Below the pieces are notes generated by a model that ran no database searches, was not told where the DNA came from, and saw nothing but the letters and a program-made list of their open reading frames with translations. From Nautilus pompilius (lineage: Eukaryota > Mollusca > Cephalopoda > Nautilida > Nautilidae), in contig JACATO010002730.1 of NCBI GenBank assembly GCA_018389105.1, forward strand, positions 1,594,501 through 1,658,500: a DNA stretch of 64,000 nt, in the 5' to 3' direction. Position 1 is the stretch's first letter, and every line of letters starts with the position of its first letter. This document shows positions 13,192 through 26,744 of the stretch, piece by piece. Position numbers and translations under genes: made by a program.

Positions 13192-13418
13192 CAGTGCCGG
13201 ACAAAAGAGTTGGGTCGCTTCCTGTGTAATTGATATTTGAGCTCCCTCGTTTCAACAAACGTATTTAAATACCCATCACATTGTTTATTATATGCACAAA
13301 ACATGCCTTTACGATGTATAAAAGCAACATATGCTATATGTTTAAATTTTCTTTGGAAAAATATATGAATCAGCAATGTCCGATTTGTACCGCGACAAAA
13401 GAGTCGGGACAGTGAGCA
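13192..13418. repeat. left inverted terminal repeat with two internal sites
   Basis: The outer site starts at 13192 and contains GACAAAAGAGTTGGG. The inner site at about 13391-13418 contains GACAAAAGAGTCGGGAC. The sequence between them is also similar to the opposite end. This is the IR/DR layout known from some Tc1-like elements, where each site binds a transposase paired-type domain. Confidence 0.9.
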
Positions 13419-13479
13419 GAACCATAAATATTTTTCAACATTCCAAATTACAATCGAACAAATGCATGGAAATGATCAA

Positions 13480-14290
13480 TTGAATAGTAGTGGGTGGCGT
13501 ACCAGTGATTTTCGATCAATTCGTTACAACGAAGGGGCATGGATTCGACCAAACAAAGGCAGTCAGATTTGGTCATTTTCTACCAGCTTTTCTCGACGGC
13601 CTACCAGAACTTGTCTTGGTTGAGATTCTTGTGTTTGACCAACTTCGCCTTCAGCTGCTTCCAGACATTTTCGATTGGGTTGAGATCCAGACTTTGGGGG
13701 CGGCCAGCGCATGACATCCATTCCTAGTCGGGTGGTGAGGGATGTGAGGACTCTGGCGGTGTGGATCGGGGACATTGTCGTGCTGGAAGATGGCGGTGAC
13801 TGTCGATGTAGTCGACGACAACATTCCTCAGTAAATTGCAGTAGGTCTGGGCGGTCACTCTGCCCCTGTTCAACTTGAAAGGGCCTGGTTGCGCCGCGTC
13901 CATACACCCCAGGCCATCAACGATCCTCCTCCGGCCTGTACCGTCGGTCGGGTGCACTTTATATTTTATTTTTCGCCATGGTAACGTCGAACATATACTA
14001 GGCCAGCACTGCGAATACGCGTGATCATCGTTTCGTCAGAAAGGAGAACTCTAGCCCATTGAACTTTGGTCCAGTTTTTGTGCGCTTTAGCCCTTGCTGT
14101 CACATTTTCGCGGTATACCAATTCTCATTTTTGGTTTCGTGTTTCCGGTCTCCTTGTACTTCTTCAGAATGCAGTTTACAGTGCTTTTCGGGCGATTGAC
14201 TTGATCGGCTATCTCCCGACAAGACAGATTTTCTTGGTGGTGCTCAAATATCAAGTCTCTGATTTCAGACGACGTTGTCTTGCCAGGCAC
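13480..14290 (-). pseudogene. Tc1-like transposase, internally deleted and frameshifted
   Basis: The ATG at 14288-14290 opens a 67-codon frame with a first helix-turn-helix: residues of the type EIRDLIFEHHQENLSCREIA, then RPKSTV, then the basic GNTKPK...IPRK linker. A TAA ends it. Directly after the stop, the KNWTKVQWARVLLSDE block with the first catalytic Asp (codon 14035-14037) begins, so the second helix-turn-helix and linker (about 70-80 codons in relatives) are missing. Next come a stop where the 54.6 kb copy has Tyr, the GWG-like block, and the second-Asp block IFQHDN (about 13780). One extra C there shifts the frame. The last block, DLNPIENVW, survives in the shifted frame, followed by more stops. 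No functional protein can result. Members cut DNA at TA sites by a DD34E mechanism in the nucleus. Confidence 0.9.
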
Positions 14291-14400
14291 AGTGCAAAAA
14301 TGACCGTAAATGATCTTAGATGGTCATAGATGATGTGATTCTTTTCATTTGATTCTTTAAAAATGAATATATTGAGGCGAATAATTGTATGCACAGATTT

Positions 14401-14627
14401 TGTTCACTGTCCAAACTCTTTTATCGCGCTACAAATTTGACTATGCTAATTCAAATATTTTTTCCAGACAATAGATACACATATGACATTCGTTGTTTTT
14501 ACACATTGTAAAGGCACGTTTCATACAAGTTGTGGACAATAGGATGGCTATCCGTATGCAAATGTAAAAACAAGAGAATTCAAATATCAATTTTACAGCA
14601 AGTGTCAAACTCTTTTGTCCGGTACTG
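14401..14627. repeat. right inverted terminal repeat with two internal sites
   Basis: Read on the minus strand, the outer site (end at 14627) contains GGACAAAAGAGTTTG. The inner site at about 14401-14429 contains GATAAAAGAGTTTGGACAG. Spacing is the same as at the left end. The right end has diverged more from the shared word than the left. Confidence 0.88.
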
Positions 14628-14629
14628 TA

Positions 14630-16189
14630 TGTAAAACCAATTTGATGATTGTTTTCAATATAAAGTAATTATTGTGGGTTTTCGTTAAATTGTTTAATGC
14701 CAGAAAATGCTAAATAATAAATAATATATATATATATTTTTTTTTAAAATTATAATATAAACAGCTGGTCTGAACTTGCTTGTTGATGCGTATTTATTTT
14801 ATAAAATAAAGTAACATTGGCATGCACAATTTCTTTTTATCTAACAATATCCTCAATGGATATATAAATAAATAAATAAATGCGTATTCCGTCACAATAA
14901 AGCATGTTCGACATTCTCTCTCTGTTTTGTGGCTTTTTATTTAAAGCAACTGATTTGTCAGGTATATCACCTTGGATGATAGTTGACATCATCTCGTTAA
15001 ATTTGTTTTCCAACATCGAACCGGCTAGAAGGTATCATACAGGGGCTCAGAGAAAATTAGGAGTGCAAAACTGGATCTTTGATGTCCACAGTTTTATAGA
15101 AAATTCCCTATCTGTCAAACTTTTATCTATCATTTAGCGTTAAAACAGTCAGAATTATAAATAATAAAAACGAAAAAATATAATGAATTTACTTGCATGC
15201 AATACGACAATAACATCGCTTTCCAACATCAGAAGCAGCTGGTTAATGGAGAACTGTGATTTTGAAGATTCTGTTCCTTTATGGCTGCAGTTTCTCTAAA
15301 CATCTGAGACGAACACTTTAATATATAACGTTTGATGTAAGCTATTCGCCATCCTAACTGAAATGTATTTTTCGTTCTAGAGAAAAGTCCATTGGCCAGA
15401 CGATAGGTGCTTTTCTTTTATACCATCGAAAACGATAAAAGACTATACTTTACACATTTAAGACTTCATGTCTTCGTCGTTAAACCTGCGGCAAGTAGCA
15501 ATGGAGAAATCTTAGTGTGAAGACTACCTCCTATGATTGTACCGATAGACTTTCAGACTCAGCACGGAAATCCAAATTGTCAAAAGTGACAAACTAATTA
15601 CCTTTCAGAAAGTGATTTGTTTATTTCTGGAAGCATACGCAAACCAACCGCGTGTTGTTTATTGATAGCAATATCAAATCACACCACAGTGAAGATAGGT
15701 CTGATAATTTTAAGAGAATGCCACCGAAGACTCTTCAGACTCTAAAAAATAACCTACCATTATATCATCTGCAATGAGCTAGGTTGAGAACTATTCATTT
15801 TTCGCACACTCTGACTATGCATATAAGTATGCTTGCATAATGGCCAATAATATCTTAAGTAAAGATCTGATATCTGTGAAAAAATTATCCTTTTTGCCTG
15901 GCAACATACACCATACTGAAACTAATGCTGTAGCTATGGACACTTATTTGTACACATTAATTTTTATTTATCATGCAACTCCAGGGTTTGTTAAAATGGT
16001 TAGTAATTCATAGCAATATTTTATCATCATATTAAGAGAAATTGTAACATATTGGACGCTAAATGATTTCAAAATAATAATTCATCAAAATTTGCATATT
16101 TATTTATTATTAAATTTAATCTTTTGCCTTTAAACTTTAAATAAATGATTTTAAAAATATTTAGTTTAATGATATCATTAAAATAAAGA
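14630..16189. other. AT-rich DNA, no gene recognised
   Basis: Contains a short TA tract near 14727, a 77-codon plus-strand frame at 14904-15137 without recognisable domain, and a moderately GC-balanced stretch at 15200-15800 in which I found no coding motif. Confidence 0.5.
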
Positions 16190-16525
16190 CAGTTTGTTCT
16201 CAATCAGCACTTCACAATAGCGGATGCGACTACTTGATCCCTTGCATATATGCGCTTGTTTTACCTTTATCTTCGACTCCAAATCTATTTTAAGAAAGAA
16301 TTTATAAATTTTTTTGATTTAAGAAACCATTCAAATGTCAGAAAGACGGCAGTGTTTTTAGATTGCGCAATGATAATTTCTTAAAGCGGTTTTCTTTCGA
16401 TCAATAATTTCTAATTATGTTCATGTAAAGAGGAGAGACTTTTCTGCAAACACCGAATCCATACCACTGCTCTGATAAGAGAAAATTGTATTGAGGGGAA
16501 GCAATTTCAGCACCTAAAATATCCC
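16190..16525 (+). repeat. diverged direct repeat, copy 1
   Basis: Starts CAGTTTGTTCTCAATCA and aligns with the copy beginning at 17183. Shared blocks in the same order include a TATTTTAAGAAA word, TTTTTGATTTAAGAA-CCATTCA, AATAATTTCT, a CAATTATG/TAATTATG-TCA-GTAAA block, GAATCC, and a GAGG-AATTT-AGCA-CT-AAAT block. It does not look coding: both strands have stops. It may be a non-autonomous element or an old local duplication. Confidence 0.75.
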
Positions 16526-17182
16526 AGTACATCCCGTCTAGGAAATCGAGATGGCCTGACACAGTTTTTAAATTAAATAGCCAAGCTAATTTTAAAACCC
16601 AGTATTTATACTAACACGTTATTATTGGAGTTTATGAACATAGTAAGTGCAAAAGATCAGAATTAGACATTTTAAATAAAGCTCCACATGTTATACAGAT
16701 TATTTAATAGTGCAGAGGCAAATATTAGACAAGCTTTATTAAACACATAATCAGTTTGATTATGCATTAAATATCCAATTGATGACACATTTTATTGTAA
16801 AAGCATGTAGAATTAAGTCAGTGCTGTCTGTTTGGAATGATAATTAAAAATATAGCGCAATGTTCAATGTTGAACCTCTATATACGTATGTGTGTACATA
16901 TATATGTAAACATCATTTAAACGCAAATTATCTTTATATTAAAATATTTATGCAAAATGACAATAATAAATGAAAAGAGTGGAAAATTATAGAAGCAAAA
17001 ACAAAGCATTACAATATTTCGAGTAATGTTACAACATTTAAAAACAAAATACAAAAATGAAACCAAGAAACATAGTTTCAACTGTTTCTTAGCAAAAGCA
17101 TACAGCGTGTTACTGTCAAAAGATTGTAAGTAACAGAATAATAGGAAGAAAAAAATATACTTTTTTATTTTTTAATAATTTC
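16526..17182. other. spacer between the direct repeats
   Basis: AT-rich, no open frame of note, and not similar to the flank beyond copy 2. The pair is therefore not a simple tandem duplication of a 1-kb unit. Confidence 0.5.
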
Positions 17183-17490
17183 AGTTTGTTCTCAACCACC
17201 ATATTTTAAAATAGCAGCTATTCTGATTTGTTATTTTGTAACATTTGTATGTCTTTTACTTTGAGAGCTGAGCTATTTTAAGAAATCTTTTTGATTTAAG
17301 AATCCATTCAGTTTTCAAAGTAATGGCTATACTTTTAGAATAAGCAATAATAATTTCTGAAAACCTTTTTTTTCAATCGATAGTTTGCAATTATGCTCAC
17401 GTAAAAAGAAGGAATTTTTTTAAATAATGAATCCCTACATGTTGTTGAAAAAAATATTGATGAAGAGGAATTTAAGCATCTGAAATGTTT
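17183..17490 (+). repeat. diverged direct repeat, copy 2
   Basis: Second copy of the 16190-16525 repeat, same orientation, offset about 993 bp. Many substitutions and several small indels separate the two, so the duplication is old. No protein motif is visible in either copy. Confidence 0.75.
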
Positions 17491-20400
17491 AATATATCCA
17501 CAGAGGATATACTAATGTGAAGAAAGCGTTGTCACTTGATAGGTACGTGAAATGAGCAATCACGTAACTTAAAGTGGTTGGCAACTTTATAAGAAATGAT
17601 AACCTTCTATAACATCCATTATTCGAGAAAATCTGTTGGCTGCGTAAGTGGAATCGAATGTGCCAAGAACATTAAACATATTGCTAGATTTTTAGATTGA
17701 ACCAAAAGCAAGGACAGGTAATGTGTTGTGAAAAGCATGTTGTGGTCACAATAAATGTCAGCCACATCGCTTAATGCAATTTTATTGAATTTGATACAAA
17801 TATTAATACTTTCACTGCTTGCTTCACATAAGCATAATTTATTAATTCAGCACATACGCAGTGCTATTACTTGAAGAAAATAATTTTCTGATTTGTATTT
17901 GAGACGGATTCTTACTTACAGTAATTTGTACATATTGACCTAGTAGTATTTTATAACTGTACATAGCAGAAAAAATTTACCTTCCCACGAGCTCAAAACA
18001 TGAAATAACATTTGAAATTAAAAAAAAATCAGATTCGAATTGATTTAATGATTTCAGTCGTTCGGCGTGCTGAATATACTTAAAGCTTAGAATCATGCTA
18101 AAAACCGATGCACGTATATATACTTTCTGATTTTGGCAATAGTCAGACTGCAGCTGTCGTTTAGCTCATTATATGGTTTTTTGAACGTGCTACAGTGCAT
18201 CTAAAAGTATTGTGAACATGTTGTGTTCTAATATTTTTCACCAGCACCACTAGTGACTTGGCACATTAAACTTCATCATTAGAATTTCTTGCGCTGGCAG
18301 GTGCACTTTCACTATCAAAGAACAGAAGAATTAATAATGTTAGCAAATACAAAGCATCTTTTGATATCAGCAAGTTTTCGGCCGTATTATTGGTGGAAAT
18401 TGCTATGTTGTTTCTGAGACTTGTTCTCTTGTGTTTCGCAGTGGAAATATATTATTAAGTTACATGTGCCAATGACTTCTTCACAATAAAAATGTAATCT
18501 AACATCTTAAAAGTTTCATCCTGATGTATCATGCCAATATTAAGTGCAGCATTCTTTTGTACTAATGATTTTCTCACACTTCCTTTGGTTGCATATGTAT
18601 CATATTATACAAATCCCTGCACAAGGTCTCCACCAGTTCAGCAACAATTTCAAAGAAAAGGACTGTTTGTTTACCGTATATTTGATTTCATCTAAAAAAT
18701 CTAATATTGTGCTTAAATCAGGGATGTTCATTAAAAAGATTTTATTGCATTGCTCTGAATATATTGCACCGCTACAACCCCTTTGTAATTCTTGAATATT
18801 AATTTGATAACAAGCGAATGGTCATAGAAATAAAGAATAATGACACGTTATAGAGTGAGTTCCCAGTGCCTTAGCATTTAGTGCTCTACAAACAGTAAAA
18901 CATCAAGCTCACAGCATAGGTAACACAATGTCAAACAACGTATTCACTATCAAAATAATTTAAGTATTATTTCCTCCATATCAGCTAGTACTCTGAATAT
19001 TCAAATTTTCGCTCTTCCATTCACATAATCGACTTTGGGAGAAAATTGCCTCCAGAAATATCCTCAAATTACAATTGCAACGCTGAATTGCTCAACTAAA
19101 TTTTGCACTCCTATTTCGATCTAACAGCCTTTGAAGTTTCACAAGGCGACGGGTATTGCAACCAATGCCACCTGGTCTCTTCGACATAGTTTGGTGGAAA
19201 CACCATTGATCGTTTTACAGGAGCTTTTCAGATCATTAGCCCTTCAGGATTTGCTTATTTATCATTTTATAGTTAAAGAAAATCCATTTTACCAGCAAAA
19301 AACATGAAAAAATCAGATAATCTATATATCATTAAATTAAAAGGCTATCAATTATGACGTTATTGCATCAGGATTTAACTTAATGATGGACCACCAATTA
19401 TTTTTTGACTGTTCAATTTAATTCATACCAAAATCTGATGTAATCGTGTTCATCTGATATCGTTTCTTTACAATATTTTGATTAACTGTTATATGTTGCT
19501 ATTCTTTTGTATAAATATTAATGGACATCAGAATGCTCTCGTTTTGTTTCGCAAATGTAAAAAGGAAACTAAACAAAACTTTCTAAAGAAATAAGGCTGC
19601 CCAATATTGGCCTTCATAACGCTGGTGGTTTCAACGAAAAATTGTACAATGAGTTTTATTTGCAACGATTGGTCTGAGCATAAACAATTAATAATGAAAC
19701 AACAGACTGCCTTAGAAATAAACCAACGATTGTTTTCTAGTTCAGAAGTCAAGAGAAAGCTCTTTTTTCAAAAAGCGTCATTTCTTACCAGAATTTAATT
19801 CAGAATGTAAACTTCTAACACCAAAAAACTATTAATAAAGGATGAAATGATTGGCCAAGTAGCAGCTAGGAAGCCCTTTCTTAGAGATAATAACTACAAA
19901 ACGCCGCATGACTGTTTTAAGAAACATCATAACTACATCTTTGAGCAGTACAGAAATGTAATGTGTTTAGATTAGAACAGAAATTAAATATTTGGTTCTT
20001 AGCAACGCTAATATATTAGAAAACTTGCTGCAGATATTCATGAGAGCTCCCCTTGCCAAACAGTCGAGCATGGTGATGGGAATGTTAAAATATTGGTTTA
20101 TGTTCCTTGTTATTTGGTTGATGATTCGATAAAACTTACATAATATGAAAAAATAAATATCAAATTATTTTGCAAAAACATTTAATTTCTTAACAGTATT
20201 ATTTCATACGTAACGAATTTTTAATACAACAGTATAATGATTCTTAGCACAATGCATAGATCAGTGGACAATGTCTTGTTAAAGGAGATATTTAAACCAT
20301 TGCTTTCTTCTTCAGTCTTTAGTTCTGAGCCCAAATTATCTGATGTGGAATGAACTAAAACGAAAATTTAAGAAAAATAGGAGTAAAAAATAATCTCTAG

Positions 20401-23400
20401 CAGTCATGCATGTTATTACTTGGATGAAAATTTGAGGATTCTGTACAAAGACATTTTTTAAAAGTTAATGAACTGGATGTCAAAAATTTGTGAAGCATGT
20501 ATTCATGCAAAAGCTGTCAATTTTGATTTAAAGATCTCAAAATGATAACAATAGAATATTATTAGTGTATATGAGCTGTTACGTAGTTCATTTTATTTTT
20601 ATATATAATAATTGGAATTATGCATTTTAGTTAATGTTAATATAGCAGATAATGGTTTGTTTTGCGTGGTAAACTTATATAGTTTTGGCCAAACATAATG
20701 GAGCATTTGGGAAGATTTATCACTGATATCTTCTAAAAATATTGTAAATGTATAACTAATAAGCAAAAACTAGTAGTATATCGCCAGTGAACAAGTCGTA
20801 AACCAAATTAAGCTAACGGTTCTGAATCTTGAACATGAAAAACTGATTTGTCAGCTCACGATATAATTTTCTCACTTCGACAGAGCAGAATGGTTTGCAT
20901 TTCATACAACTGCCACAGTTACTATTTATGTTTCTGATGACCTTTTTCTGACCGTCTCATCTTTCGATCTAAAACAGTATACAATGTTGATATTTAATCG
21001 TTGTTTCCATTTAGAGATCAAAAGAAAAATGATTACAGTTTGACTTTTCGAAATTATTAACATTATTTTATTCTCATTTATGTTTTTAATTCTTTACAAT
21101 TTATTTTAATTCTGTCATAATACGTTCATACGACTGTCTATTTAATGTAATGTGCAGAGATTTTGTTTTACAACCAGTTAATAATGATTAAACAAAAATG
21201 TTTCCCAATTGAAATCAAAGATTGTTTCCTGAATAGATTTTATGAACAATAGGACTCTCTTTATTTGCTCAGGTCTCCCGGAATAAACAAAGAGTCAGTT
21301 TGTCTTAATAAATTCACTTCTTTTTTCTGTTTAGTAATTTCGATCAAATTTAAACAAGATGGCTTGATTTATTAATGTCAGAAATAAACTCTCAACACTT
21401 TGGTGTTCTATTTTTCTTATTGTTTTAAATATCGTAGTATGGTCAATAATATTATTTAAATATACTATATACGCATTCGGATAATATTTCACATCCGCTA
21501 ATGAATTATCAGAATGGGCTATTTTGCTGATGTGGGGGTACACCAAAGTCTACAAGGTAGACATGTCTGGTGAAGGAGCGCAGTTCGGCTGTTGTCCGCC
21601 GGCAAAAGTTGCCAAGCTTGCTTCACAAGAAGGCCAACATTTCTAACTTCGGCATAAATCTAAAATAAAAGTCTTTATTTTCAGATGTAAAGGAACCCTA
21701 CGCGGAAGGGGGTCGGAAAGAAATGCAAAACGTCATCCAAAGATATTCGCAAAACTAAGCCGCTCACACGCGAAGTGAACTCTGGCTTTTGACCTTCACA
21801 GTGCACTAACACTAACCGCCAGACGTGTATCCCAGCAGGATATTTTAACGAAAGAGATCTTATGATAAATGCTTTAACATTAGGTTATTATAGAACATTT
21901 TACTTATATTTTCTAACAGTAATTTACTAATATGTTGGTAACTAAATATACTAATTGTTCAGCTTTGTATGTGTGTTGTTGTTGTTGCTGCTGCTGTTGT
22001 TTTTATCGTATTTAGATTTTTGAGGTGTTGCTTCTTATTCATGTTTTTACATAAATTTGCATTATTACAAATTTTATTAAATTGTACGAGTTAATAATCA
22101 GCTTTTTTTTCTTTTTGGTTTATTATTAAAGTTTCTCATTTCCCAGCAACTAATTTATCGTGGTAATGTGCTTGGTTTAGGTTTATATTATGTAGTAATA
22201 ATTTCATATCACTTCAAAATTCTTCTTAGTCACAATTTAAAAAATAAATTAAGATGACATATTTTGATAAATCGTTTAATTGTTCCCTCAGCTTTAATAA
22301 TATAATTCTATTTATTTATTTGTTTATTTCTTCAAGTACAATATTGAACGAAAAAATTGAACGGACGAAATTTGATAGATTTTTCATGAACTCTTGTCTT
22401 TGTCGGTCTTTAGTTTTTGTTTTCGATCTACTACCTTCCTGAAAATTTTTAAAATAATATTTAACTGTTGTACTTTTATTTGATGTTTAGATATTTCAAA
22501 AATTAAAATTGCTAACAGTGATATTTCACTGCAAACTTGTAATCATATCAAATAACACCGTAAAAAAACACCATTATACGAAACCGTGAATTAAAGAAAC
22601 TAGGGTCAAATGATCAGCATTATTACACACAGCCACTCAGTCATGTACTTGTATAAGTAATAAACCCTTGATGACGACATTTATTGATGAACAACCCACA
22701 AAGCGGTCAGCGTGTGGTCCTGTTTTAGATGGTTCTGTGAAGTGGGCTTGAAAATCGGCGACGTGTTGGATAAACACAAATGCAGCTGAAAACAACTGAC
22801 AACATATCATTTCGAGAAGTGGATACGGGAGGATTGCGAATTTAAACACAGAATAAATTTGCAGAAGAACTCAGCCACACAACTAATTGTTGTCTGGATC
22901 TGGCAGGAAATTGCAAGTTCTAAATTTCCGAAATTCCACGATCCGTATAACAGTGGTGTCACAAGCTAATTAGACTACTACAAAGTCTACCCCCATATAC
23001 CAATATAAGGGCCGTACCTGGCTTGAATGGCGTAGCTAATTTATAGAGCTATGTTCCATTAGTTGGTGTATATCTTGCGTTTTATGTAAAAATTCCCTTT
23101 ATTAATAACATATTAATGAAGACCTTTTCTGTATTTGTCACTTCGTTTTATATCGAAATTTTTTATCGATTTTAGTATTTATATATATATATATACAACT
23201 GCAACTGTCTTTTCATGTAAGATGAACCTAATGTGCTTTCTATATCATGAGTAATAAAAAGTATTTTTTAAAGGAAAGAAATTAAAGCAACTAACTTATT
23301 TTAACTAATTAGTTATGTGTATTAAATTAGGCTAGATAACTATTTATTGTTTAAAACTCAATTCGCTTTTATTATTATCTCTTTTTTAAATATCACAATT

Positions 23401-24881
23401 TTATCTCGTGTTTACACAGTTCTTGTCTGCTTCATCAAACTCCGCATCATTTATCTTCTCTAACAAAGATAAAATTTTAATAAATTACCCATCTGTTACT
23501 GACAAACAAGAAGCTCTTATATATACAAAGAACAAGACCAAAAAATTCAGAATTAACATTTACTTTTATTTTAATTAGAAAATTATAATTGGTGAACAGA
23601 TGTATTGCGTCTTTAACGTTAAAAAGAAGCGATTAGGATCTGCATGGAGTTCTTAACCGACAGTATAGTATTAATATTCTTTTAATGCTTATTTTCCGTA
23701 AACTTCACTAAGCAGTTGTTAAGATTTTTTAAAATTTTTAAGTGACTTATCACATGGTTCTCAGGTGTTGCATGTCGGTTCCCATAGTTTGAACATTGTG
23801 TTATTTACAGTTATCATCTGCTACACAGTCCAGCAGCAAAGCAAAATATTACGAACATTATCAGACCGTCTTTATTTAGTGTAAAGCGTCATTAGTGAAC
23901 ACACTTGTTAAATACAGCACAACTCTGTCTTTCGATTTTTAGAATTTTTTCTGCTTCATATATTGTAATTTATAGTAAAACAGTAATTTTAAAAGCAACA
24001 ACAGCAGCAAAACGCGCGATTAGGCATAGACAGATATTTTAAAAGTAATATACTAAAATGCATAACATATCTTTTTTAATTAAAAAAGAGCATTCAACGC
24101 TAGGGTTTTGAGATTGAAAAATTCCAAGTTTGGCCATTATTTTAGAACGTTAATTTTAAAATAGTCAATAAAAATCAAGAAAATATCAGAATCACTAAAG
24201 TTTAGTATACATTACTCTTATCAATTCAATTATTTAATCATTTTCTTCTACTCACTTATTAATGCATAAAATGTAACGTTCTATGGATGAAATCTTCATG
24301 CAGTTTTCCACGTTGTAAAACATCAGAACGGAAAGAATACCTCCGTACTGTTTCTTTGCCATATGACGCTAAGTATCAAAACGTATTTTGTATGTACTGT
24401 TTGAATTCCGTTTATGATAGAAAAGGTTAAATAATTTAAAATGGACATCGATTTGTTTATTTGTAGTGTTTATAAAATATTATTTGTCTAATGCAAAATC
24501 AATTATTTATATAAATATAATCCTAATTACCGCTGTTTGTGCCCATTGTCATGATTTACAAGTTTCTAAGGAAAAATCGCTTTTATTTCGTTGAATTTAT
24601 TATTACAAAAACGGAATATTGTTATCTCACTTGTGATTAATTTTTAATGCATTTTTGTTTTATACACACATTTTTTATGATTTTAAATAATAAAAATACT
24701 GAAACGAATAATTTGTTACTTTAATTCAAATATATAAACATATTTATTTCTTTATCGGTAAACGGAATGATCAAGATGCATAAATTGTTTGTTTTAGAAA
24801 TGATTTAGTATACATTTGATAGACCATACATGGTTATAAATAACATTTCTTGATAACAATAGTGCAATGACTGATATCTCC
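17491..24881. other. long AT-rich stretch, no gene recognised
   Basis: More GC-balanced islands stand out at about 18120-19260, 21540-21860 and 22620-23040, but none gave a motif I can name. The largest frame is 83 codons (18544-18795, plus). A 70-codon minus-strand frame at 22637-22849 and the sequence beside it may be old repeat copies. The rest is low-GC sequence with CTG/GTT-type short repeats near 21970-22010. Confidence 0.45.
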
Positions 24882-24910
24882 AATAATAATAATAATAATA
24901 ATAAAATAAA

Positions 24911-24974
<64 letters not shown>
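24882..24974. repeat. (AAT)n array
   Basis: About 93 bp of AAT units with one AAA interruption near the start. The overlapping poly-Ile and poly-Tyr minus-strand frames are artefacts of it. Confidence 0.98.
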
Positions 24975-24977
<3 letters not shown>

Positions 24978-26744
24978 TTTATCAAAATTAAAATCTAAAC
25001 TATTACAGGTCAAGAAGGACTGCGTCAATCGTAAAAGGATCAGACATGAAATAAGTATACTACAGGTACAATGTTATCTAACACCTCTTATAATATGATA
25101 ACTACATCAAGTCGGTTCCTGCATGATCAGTAGTAGACACAAGTTTATAAAAATATATATCGAGGAGGACATTATGAAGGTTTTAAAGATAAACACTTAA
25201 TACTGACTTCACCAAGAGAAAATAATGGGAAATTTCCGTGGCTGCTGTTATTTAACGCGATTACATCTACGTAAGAACACTTAAACACTATTCTCTTTTC
25301 CTGAAAAATTTCCAAATTGAGAAAAAAATTATTTGACTGCGAAAGATGAAGGAATAAGAAATTAATAATAAATGAAAGAATAAAAACAAGAACAGATATT
25401 CATAATTGCAGATGAAGAATGGTTGAAATGAAAAAAAAAACAGCTTCTATAGTATCAGAAGTCATAGTCAAGCGATCATTTGCCAGTATGAAAAGACCTG
25501 AAAACAGCCAAAAAGTTAAGAATTTGAAACTATTAGCTGGAAATGTTAAAACTGTACAAAACGAAAATTTAGATCCCGTTGTGAATGCAAAAAAAAACAA
25601 AAAAATGGTAATAATTGCAGAAATATGGAATATATTTTGAACGACAGGAGACCAGTTGCCATATTTTAATTTATTGTTCTGGAACTAATAAAAAGTGAAT
25701 ATGCGCAGTAAAAACGAAGAGACTGTCAGGCATACACAAAAGTTACGGATGAAAACATAAAACTTAATTAAAAATGGAAAGCCAAGGACATGGTCTGGAC
25801 GCAAGTATTACATTTAAAAGTAGAAATCTGAATCTGATATGACTCAAATGTCCCTGTTCCGCTTGCATTTGTTTGACTGCTTTAAACTGTTCTTGCTAGG
25901 TAGAAATCCATATGCGAAGAAATTAAGTATATAATTATATATCGAGAGTTTGATTGGTATGGTATTACAAATTCTGATACATGTACTATACATTTGAAAT
26001 ATACTGGTGCAAATGACGAAATGAACTATTATTTAAACTTTAAATTTACAACAAATATAAATGCATAATTTGTATAGATTTTCAAAATATTTTTTTTTCA
26101 TTTTACATCATTTACAAAATGAATAAAATATTAAGCTCTATAGAGACGTGATTTATTAAAGCATTTATAATTATCGACTTATATTAGTCTTTAATTTTAG
26201 TTTTATTATCAATATGGATGATTTTAACTAGTAGATCTATCATTATTTCAGTTATCTTTAGTTCATGGTACAGCGTTAGAAAATGCACTAGATTCGTGTT
26301 TTAACAGTACTCTGATTAAAGACTGAAACTTCAAAATACTGAAAATAGTTACTTTTTGTTGAAATTATATGGATCAGATCATTTGAAAAACGAGATATCA
26401 TAACTTTGTCAATTCAATCAAGACATTAGATTTGCATCTAAAACTATAAATTATAAGAAATATTTTGTAAACAAAATCTCAGATGTAAAAACTAAAATAA
26501 AATTTTAAAATATCTGGCATTATCGTTTGTATCTTTTTTGGGAAAATGAAATAGCAGAATGAGAATAAAATTGAAAAGATATCGCACAATAACCATTATT
26601 TTCAGCGAAAATTTGTTGATTTAAGAAAATAATTGCACTATGATGCCACGATAAAATAAAATTTTTTCTATGTAAGGTTAAAAAATATTGCTGCTCATAG
26701 CGTTTCATAATTCAGCTACAGCATTTGTTCACCGTCTGACCCTT
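24975..26744. other. AT-rich DNA, no gene recognised
   Basis: A 73-codon Lys/Val-rich plus-strand frame at 25419-25640 has the same span open in another frame on the minus strand. Neither has a domain I recognise. Nothing else is supported. Confidence 0.5.

Larger units (their letters stand above)
13192..14627 (-). mobile_element. Tc1-like DNA transposon, both ends present (1436 bp)
   Basis: The element starts with CAGTGCCGGACAAAAGAG at 13192 and ends with the inverted counterpart at 14627. TA dinucleotides at 13190-13191 and 14628-14629 are the expected target-site duplication of the Tc1/mariner superfamily. The terminal repeats are long (about 230 bp), and each holds two copies of a GACAAAAGAGT-type word, outer and inner, about 198 bp apart. 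The single gene reads on the minus strand and is broken. A truncated relative lies at 54.55-55.46 kb. TA-flanked ends plus DD34E-type transposase blocks make the assignment secure. Mobility would need transposase from elsewhere. Confidence 0.95.

Noticed and set aside
13490-13727. Two plus-strand frames over the 13.2 kb element
   Set aside because: They are antisense shadows of the minus-strand transposase.
18120-19260. GC-balanced island tested as a hAT-type transposase or other coding remnant
   Set aside because: No ordered motif could be read on either strand; similarity was limited to isolated short words.
21540-22995. Possible inverted ends around GGGGGTA/GTAGACTTTG words at 21.54 and 22.99 kb
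   Set aside because: Match is only about ten bases, not at clear boundaries, and no target duplication is visible.
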